Of a DNA stretch of 64,000 nucleotides, positions 45,866-55,550 are shown in pieces; positions within the stretch are counted from its first letter, which is position 1, and every line of letters starts with the position of its first letter. The stretch is from NCBI GenBank assembly GCA_016871755.1, contig VHCJ01000005.1, forward strand, positions 151,073 to 215,072, given 5' to 3'. Under the pieces are notes generated by a model. It was not told the origin of the DNA. It searched no databases and saw only the letters and a program-made list of their open reading frames with translations. The position numbers were made by a program, and so were the translations under genes. Source of the DNA: Verrucomicrobiota bacterium (lineage in GTDB: Bacteria > Verrucomicrobiota > Verrucomicrobiia > Opitutales > Opitutaceae).

Positions 45866-46849
45866 TCAGAAAAACATCGCCTCCGCGAGGGCCACGTCGG
45901 GAGAGAGGAGGCTCACGACGGTGGGCAGCGTGACCTGTGTCGCGCCGAGTTGGGCGAGGAAGGTCGCCGCGCCCGAGTGCAGGTCCGCCTGCCAGCGGAA
46001 ACGCTGCCCGAAGCGGTAACGAAATTCCAGCGCCAGCCGGCGCTCCCCGCCGCCGTCCACGACCCGCACCGCGGGCGCAGTCTCCGCCGCCGCGGCCCCG
46101 CAGGCCACCAGGCGCTCCGCCGCCCACCGTCCGAGGGCGTGCCCCTCCGCCTGCAGGGACGCATGCGCCTCCACCTCAACACCGTCCAGCCCCGCCACCA
46201 GGGTTGCCGGAGCCGTGGCGGCAAGGAACTGGCCGATCGACTGGCGCACCGGGAGCAGACGCGCCATCGCCAGGTCACGCACTGCATCCGGGCGCGGCCA
46301 GGGGTGCGTGAGCGCGTCCTGCGGCACGAGGGCCGAGTCGAGGATGAAGCGCTCCGAGTTCCGCAGGAGGTATTGGTAGTCCGCCAGCTTGGAACTGAAC
46401 GTGAAACGATGCGCCCAGTAGTAGAGCGGCAAGTCGACCGAGAGGCAGAGCGAGACGGCGTTTTCGAGGAACACCCGTGCCGCCCGGGGGTAACTCAGCG
46501 CCACGAACTCCACGCAGCGCGTGTCGCCCTTCGCCCGGCCAAGGAAGCATTCGCCGTACAGCTTCGCCCGCAGGCCGCTCGCGCCCGCATCATCACGGAG
46601 CGGGCAGAGCACCACCACGCGGCACGGGTACCGCCGGGCGAAGTGCAGCGCCGTGTCGAACTGCGCACACCCATCCTCCGGCGTCGTCCCGAACCCGAGG
46701 TGGAGGACAAGGTTGAGCTGGGTCGCCCGGACGTCTTCCACCGCCCCCACCGCCTCGCTCGACTCGCGCGCCCACAGTTGCGCAAGGCCGCGCGAGATCG
46801 CGTCAGGTTTCACCTCCACCCCCGGCAGGGCATCAAAGACGGCGGACAT
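45866..46849 (-). CDS. opcA: glucose-6-phosphate dehydrogenase assembly protein OpcA
   Basis: Known in cyanobacteria and actinobacteria as the factor that assembles or redox-regulates G6PDH. 327 aa from ATG 46849. Family segments: RATQLNLVLHLG near residue 42, YPCRVVVLCP, the ENAVSLCLSVDLPLYYWAHR segment where OpcA proteins have a conserved WW/YW, and DSALVPQDALTHPW. The C-terminal half is Ala-rich. Sits between zwf (26 bp) and pgl (32 bp), the usual context, which supports the assignment. Confidence 0.9.
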   Translation of the reverse strand: MSAVFDALPGVEVKPDAISRGLAQLWARESSEAVGAVEDVRATQLNLVLHLGFGTTPEDGCAQFDTALHFARRYPCRVVVLCPLRDDAGASGLRAKLYGECFLGRAKGDTRCVEFVALSYPRAARVFLENAVSLCLSVDLPLYYWAHRFTFSSKLADYQYLLRNSERFILDSALVPQDALTHPWPRPDAVRDLAMARLLPVRQSIGQFLAATAPATLVAGLDGVEVEAHASLQAEGHALGRWAAERLVACGAAAAETAPAVRVVDGGGERRLALEFRYRFGQRFRWQADLHSGAATFLAQLGATQVTLPTVVSLLSPDVALAEAMFF

Positions 46850-46875
46850 CGCGGGTCAGGCGGAATCCTCGCGCC

Positions 46876-48417
46876 TCAGGGCTTCCGCCAGTGATGGTGC
46901 GGGCGAAGCAGGAGTTGCTCCGCCGCCGCCGGACCCCAGGAGCCGGCGGCATAGGCATCCATGCCTCCGCGCCCCGCCGCCGCCCACGCCTCGAGAACCG
47001 GCGTGTACAGGCGCCACGAGGTCTCCGCCTCGTCGCCGCGGATAAACAGGGTGCCGTCGCCGATCATCGCATCGAGCACCAACCGTTCATAGGCCTCGGG
47101 GGTGTTCGACCCGTACGTCGCGCTGTACCGGAAGTTCATCTTCACCGGCTGGGTCCGGGTCTCGAGACCGGGCACCTTGCCGTTGAGCACGAGGTTGAGG
47201 CCTTCGTCGGGCTGGATCTGAAAGGCGAGCGTGTTCGGCGCGAGGTTGAAGCGGTCCCCTTCGGCAAAGAGGGTTCCCGGGGGGCGCTTGAACTGGATCG
47301 CGATCTCCGTCACCCGGCGCGCCATGCGCTTGCCCGAACGCAGGTAGAACGGAACGCCCTGCCACCGCCAGTTGTTGATCGAGAGCCGAATCGCGGCGTA
47401 GGTCTCGGTCGCCGAATCCTCGGCGATGCCCTCCTCCTCGCGGTAGCCGCGGGCCGGACGCCCGCCGAGCAGGCCGGCCGCGTACTGTGCCCGGGCAACG
47501 TCGCCTCCGGGGCCGAGTCGCAGCGGCTGGATCGCCTTCAGCACCTTCACCTTCTCGTCCCGCACCGCCTCCGGATCAAGCGAGCCGGGCGGCTCCATCG
47601 CCGTCAGCGCGAGGAGCTGCATGGTGTGGTTCTGAATCATGTCCCGCAGCGCCCCGCTCTGCTCGTAGTACCCTCCGCGGGAACCGACCCCCACCTCCTC
47701 GGCGACCGTGATCTGCACGTTGTCGATGAAGGTCCGGTTCCACAGGGGCTCGAAGATCGCGTTCGCGAAACGCTGCACCAACAGGTCCTGCACCGTCTCC
47801 TTGCCCAGATAGTGGTCGATCCGATACACTTGATGCTCCTCGAGCACGGAGCGGATCACGCGGTTCAACTCCACCGCCGAGGCGAGGTCCCGCCCAAAGG
47901 GCTTCTCAATCACGACCTTCGCATGATGCGGCTTGCCGAGGTGCCGCGCCGCGAGCCCGCTGGCCCCGAGATTCTGGAGGACCGCGTCGAAGACCGAGGG
48001 CGGGGTCGAGATGTAGAACAGCGGCTGCACCTCCCGGCCGAGTCGCCGCTCGATGTCGTCGAGGTGCTGCGCCAGCCGGTCGAAGGCCGCCCGGTCGTCG
48101 TAGGCACCCGCCACGTACGTGGTCCGCGAAGCGACCCGGCCCCAGACCTCCGGGTTCATCTCCCGCCGCGAGAATTCCCGGACGGCATCACCCGCAAGGG
48201 TCCGGAATGCCTCGTCGGGGATCGGCTTCCGCCCGAAGCCGACGAGATGGAAGTCGGCCGGCAGGAGGTTGTCCGTCGCCAGGTTGTAGACGGCGGGGAT
48301 CAGCTTCCGCATCGTCAGGTCACCCGAGGCCCCGAAGATCACCACCGCGGTGGGCGGGGCTCCCCGATGCTTGCTCAAGCCCTGCAGAAAGGGATGTCGC
48401 GGCGGAGTGTCGGCCAT
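46876..48417 (-). CDS. zwf: glucose-6-phosphate 1-dehydrogenase
   Basis: First enzyme of the oxidative pentose phosphate pathway; makes NAD(P)H and 6-phosphogluconolactone. 513 aa from ATG 48417 (MADTPPRHPFLQGLSKHRG). The coenzyme motif VVIFGASGDLTMRKLIPAVYNL (about residues 25-46), the substrate-binding signature RIDHYLGKETVQDLL and the YEQSGALRDMIQNHTMQLL segment are clear. Leads the zwf-opcA-pgl unit. Confidence 0.97.
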   Translation of the reverse strand: MADTPPRHPFLQGLSKHRGAPPTAVVIFGASGDLTMRKLIPAVYNLATDNLLPADFHLVGFGRKPIPDEAFRTLAGDAVREFSRREMNPEVWGRVASRTTYVAGAYDDRAAFDRLAQHLDDIERRLGREVQPLFYISTPPSVFDAVLQNLGASGLAARHLGKPHHAKVVIEKPFGRDLASAVELNRVIRSVLEEHQVYRIDHYLGKETVQDLLVQRFANAIFEPLWNRTFIDNVQITVAEEVGVGSRGGYYEQSGALRDMIQNHTMQLLALTAMEPPGSLDPEAVRDEKVKVLKAIQPLRLGPGGDVARAQYAAGLLGGRPARGYREEEGIAEDSATETYAAIRLSINNWRWQGVPFYLRSGKRMARRVTEIAIQFKRPPGTLFAEGDRFNLAPNTLAFQIQPDEGLNLVLNGKVPGLETRTQPVKMNFRYSATYGSNTPEAYERLVLDAMIGDGTLFIRGDEAETSWRLYTPVLEAWAAAGRGGMDAYAAGSWGPAAAEQLLLRPHHHWRKP

Positions 48418-48476
48418 GGAGAACCGGAATTTGTCGATCGGCCCCGCATCCGAAGCAAGCGTTTGTTTCCCCGCCG

Positions 48477-48923
48477 CTAGCGGCCCCGGCTGGCGGGAAA
48501 GATCGGAACATTCTCGTAGTGCCGCACCCCGTCCTCCGCCTCCCGCGCACGGCGCGTTTCACCGGGGTCGTCAACCTCCACCACGTCAAAGCGGTAGGCG
48601 AGCGGTCGGCGCGCCGGTGGCAGCGCGAGCAGGTAGGCCTCGCCCGACCGCGCGAGGGCCCGTCGTTTCCGGGCATTCACCGCCGCGTACCCGCCCACCA
48701 ACGAGCCCGCCGCTCGCGTCTTCACCTCGACGAACACGAGGACTTCCCCGTCGCGGGCGACGAGGTCGATCTCGCACCGGCGGTCCGCCGCGCTGCGCCA
48801 GTTCCGCGCGAGCAGACGGAAGCCTCGCCTCCGCTCCAACCACGCCGCCGCGCGCGCTTCCCCCCACTCTCCCGCGGAGCGGGAGGTGGCCCGGGAAACC
48901 AACCTCCGAAGCCCCTCCAGCAT
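48477..48923 (-). CDS. yraN: YraN family (UPF0102) nuclease-fold protein
   Basis: 148 aa from ATG 48923, which a GGGGGAG sequence precedes at 5 nt; a GTG at 48929 is too close to that site. The family core is [51 protein letters not shown], a D-(N)-ExK restriction-nuclease-like pattern. Function unproven; members are often near rnh and DNA-processing genes. Here it sits between smc and zwf. Confidence 0.9.
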   Translation of the reverse strand: MLEGLRRLVSRATSRSAGEWGEARAAAWLERRRGFRLLARNWRSAADRRCEIDLVARDGEVLVFVEVKTRAAGSLVGGYAAVNARKRRALARSGEAYLLALPPARRPLAYRFDVVEVDDPGETRRAREAEDGVRHYENVPIFPASRGR

Positions 48924-48941
48924 CCGCACTCCCCCGGGAGG

Positions 48942-51900
48942 CTAGGCCCCCGCCGCCGTCTTCGCCCCCCGCACCGCCTCGGCGACGTTCGGCGACGCGA
49001 CCTCCGTGTCGCCGACGAGGTGATTGAAGCGCATCGAAACCGTCTTGGATACCCCGCGCTCCTCCATCGTCACCCCGTAGATCGCCTGCGCCGCCGAGAC
49101 CGTGCGCTTGTTGTGCGTGATGATGATGAATTGCGACTCATGCACGAAGCGCTTGAGCAGTTCGGTGAAGCGGCCGATGTTCGATTCGTCGAGCGGCGCG
49201 TCCAACTCATCGAGCAGGCAGAAGGGTGAAGGCTTCACCATGTACAGGGCAAACAGCAGCGCGACGGCCGTCAGCGCGCGCTCGCCGCCGGAGAGGAGGA
49301 GGATCGACTTGAGCTTCTTGCCGGGCGGCTGCGCCGCAATCTCGATGCCGCTCTCGAGGATGTCCTCCGCCTGCACGAGCTCAAGGTTCGCCACGCCGCC
49401 GCCAAACAGCGTCTGGAACGTGTAGACGAAGTTCTTCTTGATCTGCTCAAAGGTCACCGCGAACTGCTGCTGCGAGGTCCGGTTGATCTCGTCGATCATC
49501 GTCAGCAACGCGGTCTTCGCCCGCACGAGGTCGTCGTTCTGCGACTTCAGGAAGTCGTAGCGCTGCTTCAGGTCGGCGTACTCCTCGATCGCGACGAGGT
49601 TGACGGCGCCCATCGAGGCGACCCGCTGGCGGAGGGCCTCGATCTCGGTCCGGACCGCCCCCCAGTCGGTGTTCGCCACCCATTCGGCGAGCGTCTCCTC
49701 GGTCGCCTCCGGACGTACGGCCTTCTTCCGGCGCCGCCGCGGCGAGGGGCTGGCGAGCGCCGCCTCGGTTGCTCCGGATTCTCCCGCAGACCCCGCCGCC
49801 GCGGGGGCGGCCGCAGGATCGGCCGCCGACGAGGTCGCCTCAGGCGCGGCGGCCGCGCCCGCCGCTTCGTCGTCGTCCTCGTCGAGGTCAAGGGGCCGGA
49901 GGTCCGCCGATTCATCGTCGGCCTTCCACAGGATGGCCCGCCAGTCGTAGGTCCCGACGCGAATCTGGAATTCTCGCTGCACGTCCTCCTCGATGAAGGC
50001 GGCGCGCTGCCGGCTCTCCGCCAGCTTGATCTCGCACCGGCTCAACTCCGCCTGCGCGCGGTCCGCTTCATTGCGGATGTCGAACTGACCCGACTCCACG
50101 CCGGAAATCGATTGCTCGAGGGCCACGAGTTCGCGGCGGACCTGCTCCACCTGGCCTTGGGAGATGACCAGGGTCTCGCCGAGGCGAGCCGCCTCCGCGC
50201 GTTCGCGCTCCGACGCCGCTTCAAGGTCGGCCACCTGCTCGCCCCAGACCTCGATCTCCTGCTGGCGCTGCACGAGCAACTCCGCCAACTGGCTGCGCCG
50301 GCGCTCCATGTCCGCCAGTCCTCGGTCCAGCACCTCGACACGCTGCCGCCGCTCCGCCAGTTCGAGGCGGGCCTGCGCCAACGACTCCCGCTTGACGTCG
50401 CGGTCGGTGCGCAGTTCCCCCAGCCGGATCTCGCCCTCGTGGATGCGCTGCCGCAGCGCCTCCGCCGCGGCTGTCGCCTCCGCCAAGCCGCGCTGCGCGC
50501 GTTCAAAGCGCACGTCCGCCTTATGACGCGCCTGATCAAGCGCCGCCACCTCGGACTCCTTCCGCGCGAGACGCTGCGCAATCTCCTCCAAGGTCCTGGC
50601 CGCGCCGCGGTGCTCCTGCTGCACCGCCGCCAGGCTCTGCGTGGCCAGCAGCACGTCCTGCCGGCACTGTTCCACGCGCGATTCGAGTTCAACGAGGCGC
50701 GCCTGCAGGCCTTCGATGACCCCACGCTGCGCGTCGTGTTTCTGCTGGTCGTCGGCCACCGCCCGCGCCGTCTCCCGGAGATCGACCTCGCGCTGCATGA
50801 TGCCGGTCGCCGCCTTCTTTTGGTGTCCTCCGTAAACGAGTCCGCGGCGGTCCACCAACTGCCCCGATCGGGTCGCAACCGCGAGGAACGGGAACGCCAG
50901 CGTCGCCTGCCAAAAACGAAGGAACGCCCCGAGGTCGTCCGCGACATAGCATGATTCGAGGAGGGCGACGGCGGGATGACCCGGGACCGACGACGTCAGG
51001 GCATGGTCCGCCCGCATCAGCCCGGCGGGCAGTTCGGCCGGCGCCGGGCAAGCGGGTGCGCCGGCGGCGACGCGGAGGACCGCCGCGCCCACCTGCTCCT
51101 GCTCAAGCTGGCGGAGCAACCGCTCCGCCGTGTCGAGGTCCACCACCCCGATCGCCTCGACGGCGGAGCCGAGGAGCGCCTCGAGCGCGCGGGCGCACTC
51201 GGGTTGGACATCGAGTCCCTGCATGACCGGGCTGACTTTGGCCCCGGCGAGCACGCCTTCGAGCCGGCCCTGCAGGATGGCTTTCGCCCCCTCGCCAAAG
51301 CCCTCGAATCGATCCTGCAATTGCTGGAGCAGCTTGAGCCGGGCGCTGCGCTGGGCGAGACCCCGGTCAATCTCCTGCAGCCGGCGCTGGGCCTCCCGGA
51401 ACTCGCGCGTCACCACCGAGATCTCGTCCTGCGCGGCCGACGCCTCCGCGTGCGCCCGCGCCTTCTCCCCCATCACGCCCTCGAGGCGGGCCTCGACTTC
51501 CGCCGCCGCCGCCTGCGCGGCCGCCTGCTGGCCGCGGATCGCCTCGATCTCCTGCACCACGGCGTCATGCCGCTGGGCGCTCGTCTTCTGGTCAACCTCG
51601 TGACTGGTCGTGTCCGCCCTCAGCCGGGCCACCGTGCTCTCGTGCTGAAGGGTCTGGAATTTCGCCTGCTGGAGGTCCTGCTCATGCTTCGAAAGTTCAC
51701 CCTCGACGATCGCAAGGTCGCGGTTGCGCTGCTGAAAAACGTCATCCGAACTGCCCAGCAACGTCAGTTGCTGCTGCTTGTCGCTCGCCCCGCTGTCCAC
51801 CTGCGAAGCGAGTTCGCGCAGCTGCATCTCCAGTTCACCGAGGCTGTCCCGCGACGACTCCAGGCGCTCCATCAGGCCCGACCGCTTGATCTGGGCGAGG

Positions 51901-52814
51901 TTCGCCTGATTCTCGGCCTGCTCCTTGCGCGAGCGCACTGAGTAGACCGACTCCTGAGCCTCCTGGACGCGCTGGTTGAGCCGCGAACGCTCCGTGCGCT
52001 TCTCCTCCAGCGCGCTCTGCCGCTGCTGAAGCTCAACCCGGCGCGTCTCCGCCGCCGCCCGCAGGGAGATCACCTGCGTCTCCAGGACCGCCAGCGCAGC
52101 CGTCAACTCCGCGTGCTGGTGCCCCGCCTGCGCCAGTGCAAGGTGCCGCAGCCGGTGCTGGAGTCGCTTGTAACGGAGCGCCTTCGCGGCCTGACGGCGC
52201 AGGGAGCCAATCTGCCGGTCCACCTCCCCGATCACGTCCGCCACGCGCGCCAGGTTCTGGTCCGTCAGCGCCAGCTTCTGCAGCGCTTCGCGGCGCTGCG
52301 ACTTGTACTTCGTGATGCCCGCCGCCTCTTCGAAGACGGCCCGTCGCTCCTCCGGCTTGGAGGAAAGGATTTGGTCGATCTGGCCCTGCGCCATGATCGA
52401 GTACGAGGTCCGGCCAATGCCGGTGTCCATGAAGAGCTTCTGGATGTCCTTCAGGCGGCAGGCCTGCCCGTTGAAGAAGTACTCGCCTTGGCCGTCGCGG
52501 TGCACGCGACGCATGATCTCGATCTCGTGGAATTCGCTGCCGAGCTGCTTTTCGCAGTCCGTCAGGAGCAGCGACACTTCGCACAGCTGCGCCGGCTTGC
52601 GGGTGTCGGCACCTTCGAAGATGACGTCCTGCATCCGCCCACCCCGCAGCGCCTTCGCACTCTGCTCACCCAGCACCCAGCGGATCGCATCCGCGATGTT
52701 CGACTTGCCGCAGCCATTGGGACCGACGACCGCCGTCACGCCGGGCTCGAATCGCAGGGTGGTCGGGTCGGCAAATGACTTGAAGCTGTGAAGCTTGAGC
52801 GCCTTGAGATGCAT
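48942..52814 (-). CDS. smc: chromosome segregation protein SMC
   Basis: ATPase of the condensin-like SMC-ScpAB complex that compacts and segregates the chromosome. 1290 aa from ATG 52814 (MHLKALKLHSFKSFADPTTL); the upstream open frame is unconserved. Walker A is GPNGCGKSN (residues 31-39). Long coiled coils flank a hinge (about residues 520-680, with ECARALEALLGSAVEAIGVVD). The ABC signature is LLSGGERALTAVALLFA and Walker B is FCLLDELDAPLDESN. Unusual is an Ala/Asp/Glu-rich, then Arg/Lys-rich insertion late in the second coil (about residues 960-1035) that makes it longer than the typical 1150-1190 aa. Confidence 0.96.
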   Translation of the reverse strand: MHLKALKLHSFKSFADPTTLRFEPGVTAVVGPNGCGKSNIADAIRWVLGEQSAKALRGGRMQDVIFEGADTRKPAQLCEVSLLLTDCEKQLGSEFHEIEIMRRVHRDGQGEYFFNGQACRLKDIQKLFMDTGIGRTSYSIMAQGQIDQILSSKPEERRAVFEEAAGITKYKSQRREALQKLALTDQNLARVADVIGEVDRQIGSLRRQAAKALRYKRLQHRLRHLALAQAGHQHAELTAALAVLETQVISLRAAAETRRVELQQRQSALEEKRTERSRLNQRVQEAQESVYSVRSRKEQAENQANLAQIKRSGLMERLESSRDSLGELEMQLRELASQVDSGASDKQQQLTLLGSSDDVFQQRNRDLAIVEGELSKHEQDLQQAKFQTLQHESTVARLRADTTSHEVDQKTSAQRHDAVVQEIEAIRGQQAAAQAAAAEVEARLEGVMGEKARAHAEASAAQDEISVVTREFREAQRRLQEIDRGLAQRSARLKLLQQLQDRFEGFGEGAKAILQGRLEGVLAGAKVSPVMQGLDVQPECARALEALLGSAVEAIGVVDLDTAERLLRQLEQEQVGAAVLRVAAGAPACPAPAELPAGLMRADHALTSSVPGHPAVALLESCYVADDLGAFLRFWQATLAFPFLAVATRSGQLVDRRGLVYGGHQKKAATGIMQREVDLRETARAVADDQQKHDAQRGVIEGLQARLVELESRVEQCRQDVLLATQSLAAVQQEHRGAARTLEEIAQRLARKESEVAALDQARHKADVRFERAQRGLAEATAAAEALRQRIHEGEIRLGELRTDRDVKRESLAQARLELAERRQRVEVLDRGLADMERRRSQLAELLVQRQQEIEVWGEQVADLEAASERERAEAARLGETLVISQGQVEQVRRELVALEQSISGVESGQFDIRNEADRAQAELSRCEIKLAESRQRAAFIEEDVQREFQIRVGTYDWRAILWKADDESADLRPLDLDEDDDEAAGAAAAPEATSSAADPAAAPAAAGSAGESGATEAALASPSPRRRRKKAVRPEATEETLAEWVANTDWGAVRTEIEALRQRVASMGAVNLVAIEEYADLKQRYDFLKSQNDDLVRAKTALLTMIDEINRTSQQQFAVTFEQIKKNFVYTFQTLFGGGVANLELVQAEDILESGIEIAAQPPGKKLKSILLLSGGERALTAVALLFALYMVKPSPFCLLDELDAPLDESNIGRFTELLKRFVHESQFIIITHNKRTVSAAQAIYGVTMEERGVSKTVSMRFNHLVGDTEVASPNVAEAVRGAKTAAGA

Positions 52815-53006
52815 GCGGAAGCGAATGATTGAGACGCCGGGAAAACCGTGCGCAAAGAAAAAACGCTGACCCGCCCCAAACCGGTGCCGTGAAGCCGGCT
52901 CGCGGGGTGCCCCGAAGCTCCGCTCCGCCGACGCGGGGCGCGAGGGCGCTCCGATCAGGATGCGTCCGCCGCGCCCCACTCGCCGGCCCGGGACGGCACG
53001 GCTGCG

Positions 53007-54440
53007 TCACTTGTGGTCCCAGGGCAGGCGCAAGCGCAGCCGCGGGTGCTCCCAGACCTTGAAGGGCGTGAACATCTTTCCCGGATTCAGGATACCCTGA
53101 GGATCCAGCGCGCGCTTGATCGCCTGCATGGCCCGGATTTCGGCGGGACCGTGCTGAAAACCCAAGAAGGGCGACTTGGCCAGGCCGACGCCGTGCTCCC
53201 CGGAGATCGCCCCCCCGAGCGCGACCACGCCACGCATCAGTTCCACCACGGTCCGTTCGGCCCGCTGGTACTCCGAGCGATCGGCCGCGTGATACATGAT
53301 GTTCACGTGCAGGTTTCCGTCCGCCAAATGCCCGAACGTCGGAATCGGGAGCCGGGAGCGACGCCGCAGGCGCTCCAGGAAACGGGCGAATCGCTCGTAG
53401 GCCGCAAGGGGCACGACGATGTCCTCGTTGAGCTTGGAGTCACCCAGTTCGAACATGGCGCCGGAGCAGGTACGCCGCACCGCCCAGAGGGCCTCCGCCT
53501 CCGCCCGGTCCGCCGCCTCCCGCCATCCCGCCGCCGATTCCTTCGCCCACGCCAGCACGTCGCGGCGGGCATCGGCCACCTCCCCTTCCGAACCCGCGAG
53601 TTCCAGCAGGATGACCGGGCACCCCGCCGCTCCGGGAAAGACCGTACGGCCACTCACCCGCTCGGCACAGGCCACGCTAAAACGGTCAAGAAATTCGCAG
53701 ATTGCCGGCTGCACCCGCGCCGCGAACAGGCGGCGCGCCGCCCGCAGGGCCGATTCCTCGTCGGGGAAGGAGGTCAGCAGGGTCCAACGCACCGCCGGAC
53801 GCGGAATCAGCAGTACGGTCGCCTCCGTCACCACTCCCAGCATGCCTTCGCTGCCGATCCAGAGGTCCCGCAGGTTGAAGCCGGCCGCGTACTTCCGCGT
53901 CGGCGTTCCCCAGCGCACGAACTCGCCCGTCGGGAGGAATCCTTCCAGCGCGAGCACGAAATCCCGCGTCACGCCATACCGCCCGCCATGCATGCCGCCC
54001 GCATTGCAGGCGATGTTGCCTCCGATCGTGCAGTACTTCTTCGACGCCGGATCCGGGGGATAGAACCAGCCCGCCGCCTCCGCGGCCCGGTGCAGGTCGT
54101 CCACCACCACGCCCGCCTGCACCCGGGCCATGCCCGCCTCCGCGTCAACCCGGAGGCGACGCCAACCCGAGAGATCCAGCACCCAGCCACCTCGCGCCGG
54201 CGAGCCCGAACCGGTCAGCGATGTCCCCGCCCCCCGCACCGTCACCGGGACGCCCCGACGGTTCGCCAACCGGAGAACCGCCGCCACCTCCTCCCGCGAC
54301 CGCGGACGAACCACCGCGTCGGGCAGGAACGAGAGTTTGCTGCCGTCAAAGGACGCCCGGAATCGGGCGTCGTCGCTCACCGCGACGCGCGATCCCAACC
54401 TCCGACGGAGCAGGCGGGTGGCCTGAGAATGATCCGGCAT
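53007..54440 (-). CDS. FAD-linked oxidase, GlcD/D-lactate dehydrogenase type
   Basis: 477 aa from ATG 54440. The FAD-binding domain (PCMH type) has VRPRSREEVAAVLRLAN, VTVRGAGTSLTGS, and the pyrophosphate-binding KYCTIGGNIACNAGGMHGGRYG. The C-terminal substrate domain ends with TFGHLADGNLHVNI and ISGEHGVGLAKSPFL, then LDPQGILNPGKMF. It fits glycolate oxidase subunit GlcD or D-lactate dehydrogenase; without glcE or glcF neighbours the substrate is open. Start is 123 bp from the divergent 2-hydroxyacid dehydrogenase gene, which acts on the same class of compounds. Confidence 0.92.
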   Translation of the reverse strand: MPDHSQATRLLRRRLGSRVAVSDDARFRASFDGSKLSFLPDAVVRPRSREEVAAVLRLANRRGVPVTVRGAGTSLTGSGSPARGGWVLDLSGWRRLRVDAEAGMARVQAGVVVDDLHRAAEAAGWFYPPDPASKKYCTIGGNIACNAGGMHGGRYGVTRDFVLALEGFLPTGEFVRWGTPTRKYAAGFNLRDLWIGSEGMLGVVTEATVLLIPRPAVRWTLLTSFPDEESALRAARRLFAARVQPAICEFLDRFSVACAERVSGRTVFPGAAGCPVILLELAGSEGEVADARRDVLAWAKESAAGWREAADRAEAEALWAVRRTCSGAMFELGDSKLNEDIVVPLAAYERFARFLERLRRRSRLPIPTFGHLADGNLHVNIMYHAADRSEYQRAERTVVELMRGVVALGGAISGEHGVGLAKSPFLGFQHGPAEIRAMQAIKRALDPQGILNPGKMFTPFKVWEHPRLRLRLPWDHK

Positions 54441-54516
54441 TCCGCCAGACTTGGAGCCGCCTCCCGCGCCCGCAACCGGGAATTTCGCCTCCCCGCCGGT
54501 GAACGTTAGGCATCTT

Positions 54517-54532
54517 CGGGCTTTTCAGCCCG
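54517..54532 (+). promoter_or_regulatory. leader hairpin upstream of the 2-hydroxyacid dehydrogenase gene
   Basis: CGGGCT (54517-54522) and AGCCCG (54527-54532) form a 6 bp stem with a TTTC loop. A GGAGGGGG run (54532-54539) follows directly and would serve an alternative GTG start at 54546, so the hairpin could influence translation. Confidence 0.3.
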
Positions 54533-54563
54533 GAGGGGGCCGGGTGTGCTCCGGTTTCCCGTC

Positions 54564-55526
54564 ATGACCCGCGTCCTTCTTTCCACCACGTCGTTCCAGG
54601 ATACGCCCGGCGTGCATCACGACTTGCTCGCCGCCGCCGGTTTCGAGGTGGTCCGCGAGCGCGGGCCGCTCCCCGAGTCCAAGATGCTCGAACTGGCCGG
54701 GCAGTTCGACGCCTACCTCTGCGGCGACGACGCCCTCACGCGGGCCGTCCTGCAAAAATCCCTGCCGCGGCTCAAGGTGGTCTCAAAGTATGGGATCGGC
54801 TTGGACAAGATCGATGTCGCCGCTGCCACCGACCTGCGGATTCCCGTGCTCTTCACGCCCGGCGTCAATCACACCACCGTCGCCGAACACACCTTCGCCC
54901 TGCTGCTCGCCGCCGTGCGCAACCTCGTCGTCGAGGCCAACCACGTCGCCGCCGGTCGCTGGACCCGCATCACCGGCAACGAGGTCTGCGGCAAAACCCT
55001 CGCCATCGTCGGCTTCGGCCGCATCGGCCGCGAGGTCGCGATCCGCGCCCGCGCCTTTGGGCTGCGCGTGATTGGCTTCGGCAACTATTGGGACGAGGAC
55101 TTTGCCCGCTGGCACGACATCGTCCGCGTGGAGTCGTTCGACGATCTGCTGGCCCAGGCGGACTTGATCTCCCTGCACACGAAGCTGACTGCGAAGACGC
55201 GCCACCTGATTCACGCCGGCAACATGGGGCGGATCCGCCGCGGTGCCGTCATCGTCAACTGCGCCCGCGGCGAAATCATCGAACTCGCCGCCCTCGTCGC
55301 CGCCCTCAAATCCGGCCACCTCAAGGCGTACGCGGCCGATGTCCTCGACCAGGAACCGCCGCCCGCCGATCACCCGCTGCTCGGACTGCCGAACGTGATC
55401 CTGACGCCCCACATCGGTTCCCGCACCCACGAGAGCGTCCAGCGTCAGGCGTCGTGCGCCGTGGAAAACCTGACCCGTTTCCTCTCCGGACGCCCGCCGA
55501 TTGCGCAGGCCAACGTTCTCTCCTAG
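54564..55526 (+). CDS. D-isomer specific 2-hydroxyacid dehydrogenase (phosphoglycerate dehydrogenase-like)
   Basis: NAD-dependent oxidoreductase. 320 aa from ATG 54564 (MTRVLLSTTSFQDTPG); GTG 54546 is in frame and has the better ribosome-binding site. The NAD-binding motif is VGFGRIGREVAIRA (about residues 148-161). Catalytic Arg lies in VNCARGEIIE, Glu near DVLDQEPPP and His in LTPHIGSRTHES. Without the C-terminal ACT domain of serine-pathway SerA, it more likely reduces a 2-keto acid derived from a sugar acid. First gene of a plus-strand group with an Ldh2-type dehydrogenase and a KdgK-like kinase. Confidence 0.88.
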   Translation: MTRVLLSTTSFQDTPGVHHDLLAAAGFEVVRERGPLPESKMLELAGQFDAYLCGDDALTRAVLQKSLPRLKVVSKYGIGLDKIDVAAATDLRIPVLFTPGVNHTTVAEHTFALLLAAVRNLVVEANHVAAGRWTRITGNEVCGKTLAIVGFGRIGREVAIRARAFGLRVIGFGNYWDEDFARWHDIVRVESFDDLLAQADLISLHTKLTAKTRHLIHAGNMGRIRRGAVIVNCARGEIIELAALVAALKSGHLKAYAADVLDQEPPPADHPLLGLPNVILTPHIGSRTHESVQRQASCAVENLTRFLSGRPPIAQANVLS

Positions 55527-55550
55527 TCTACCTGTCCATTTCCCCTTTCC

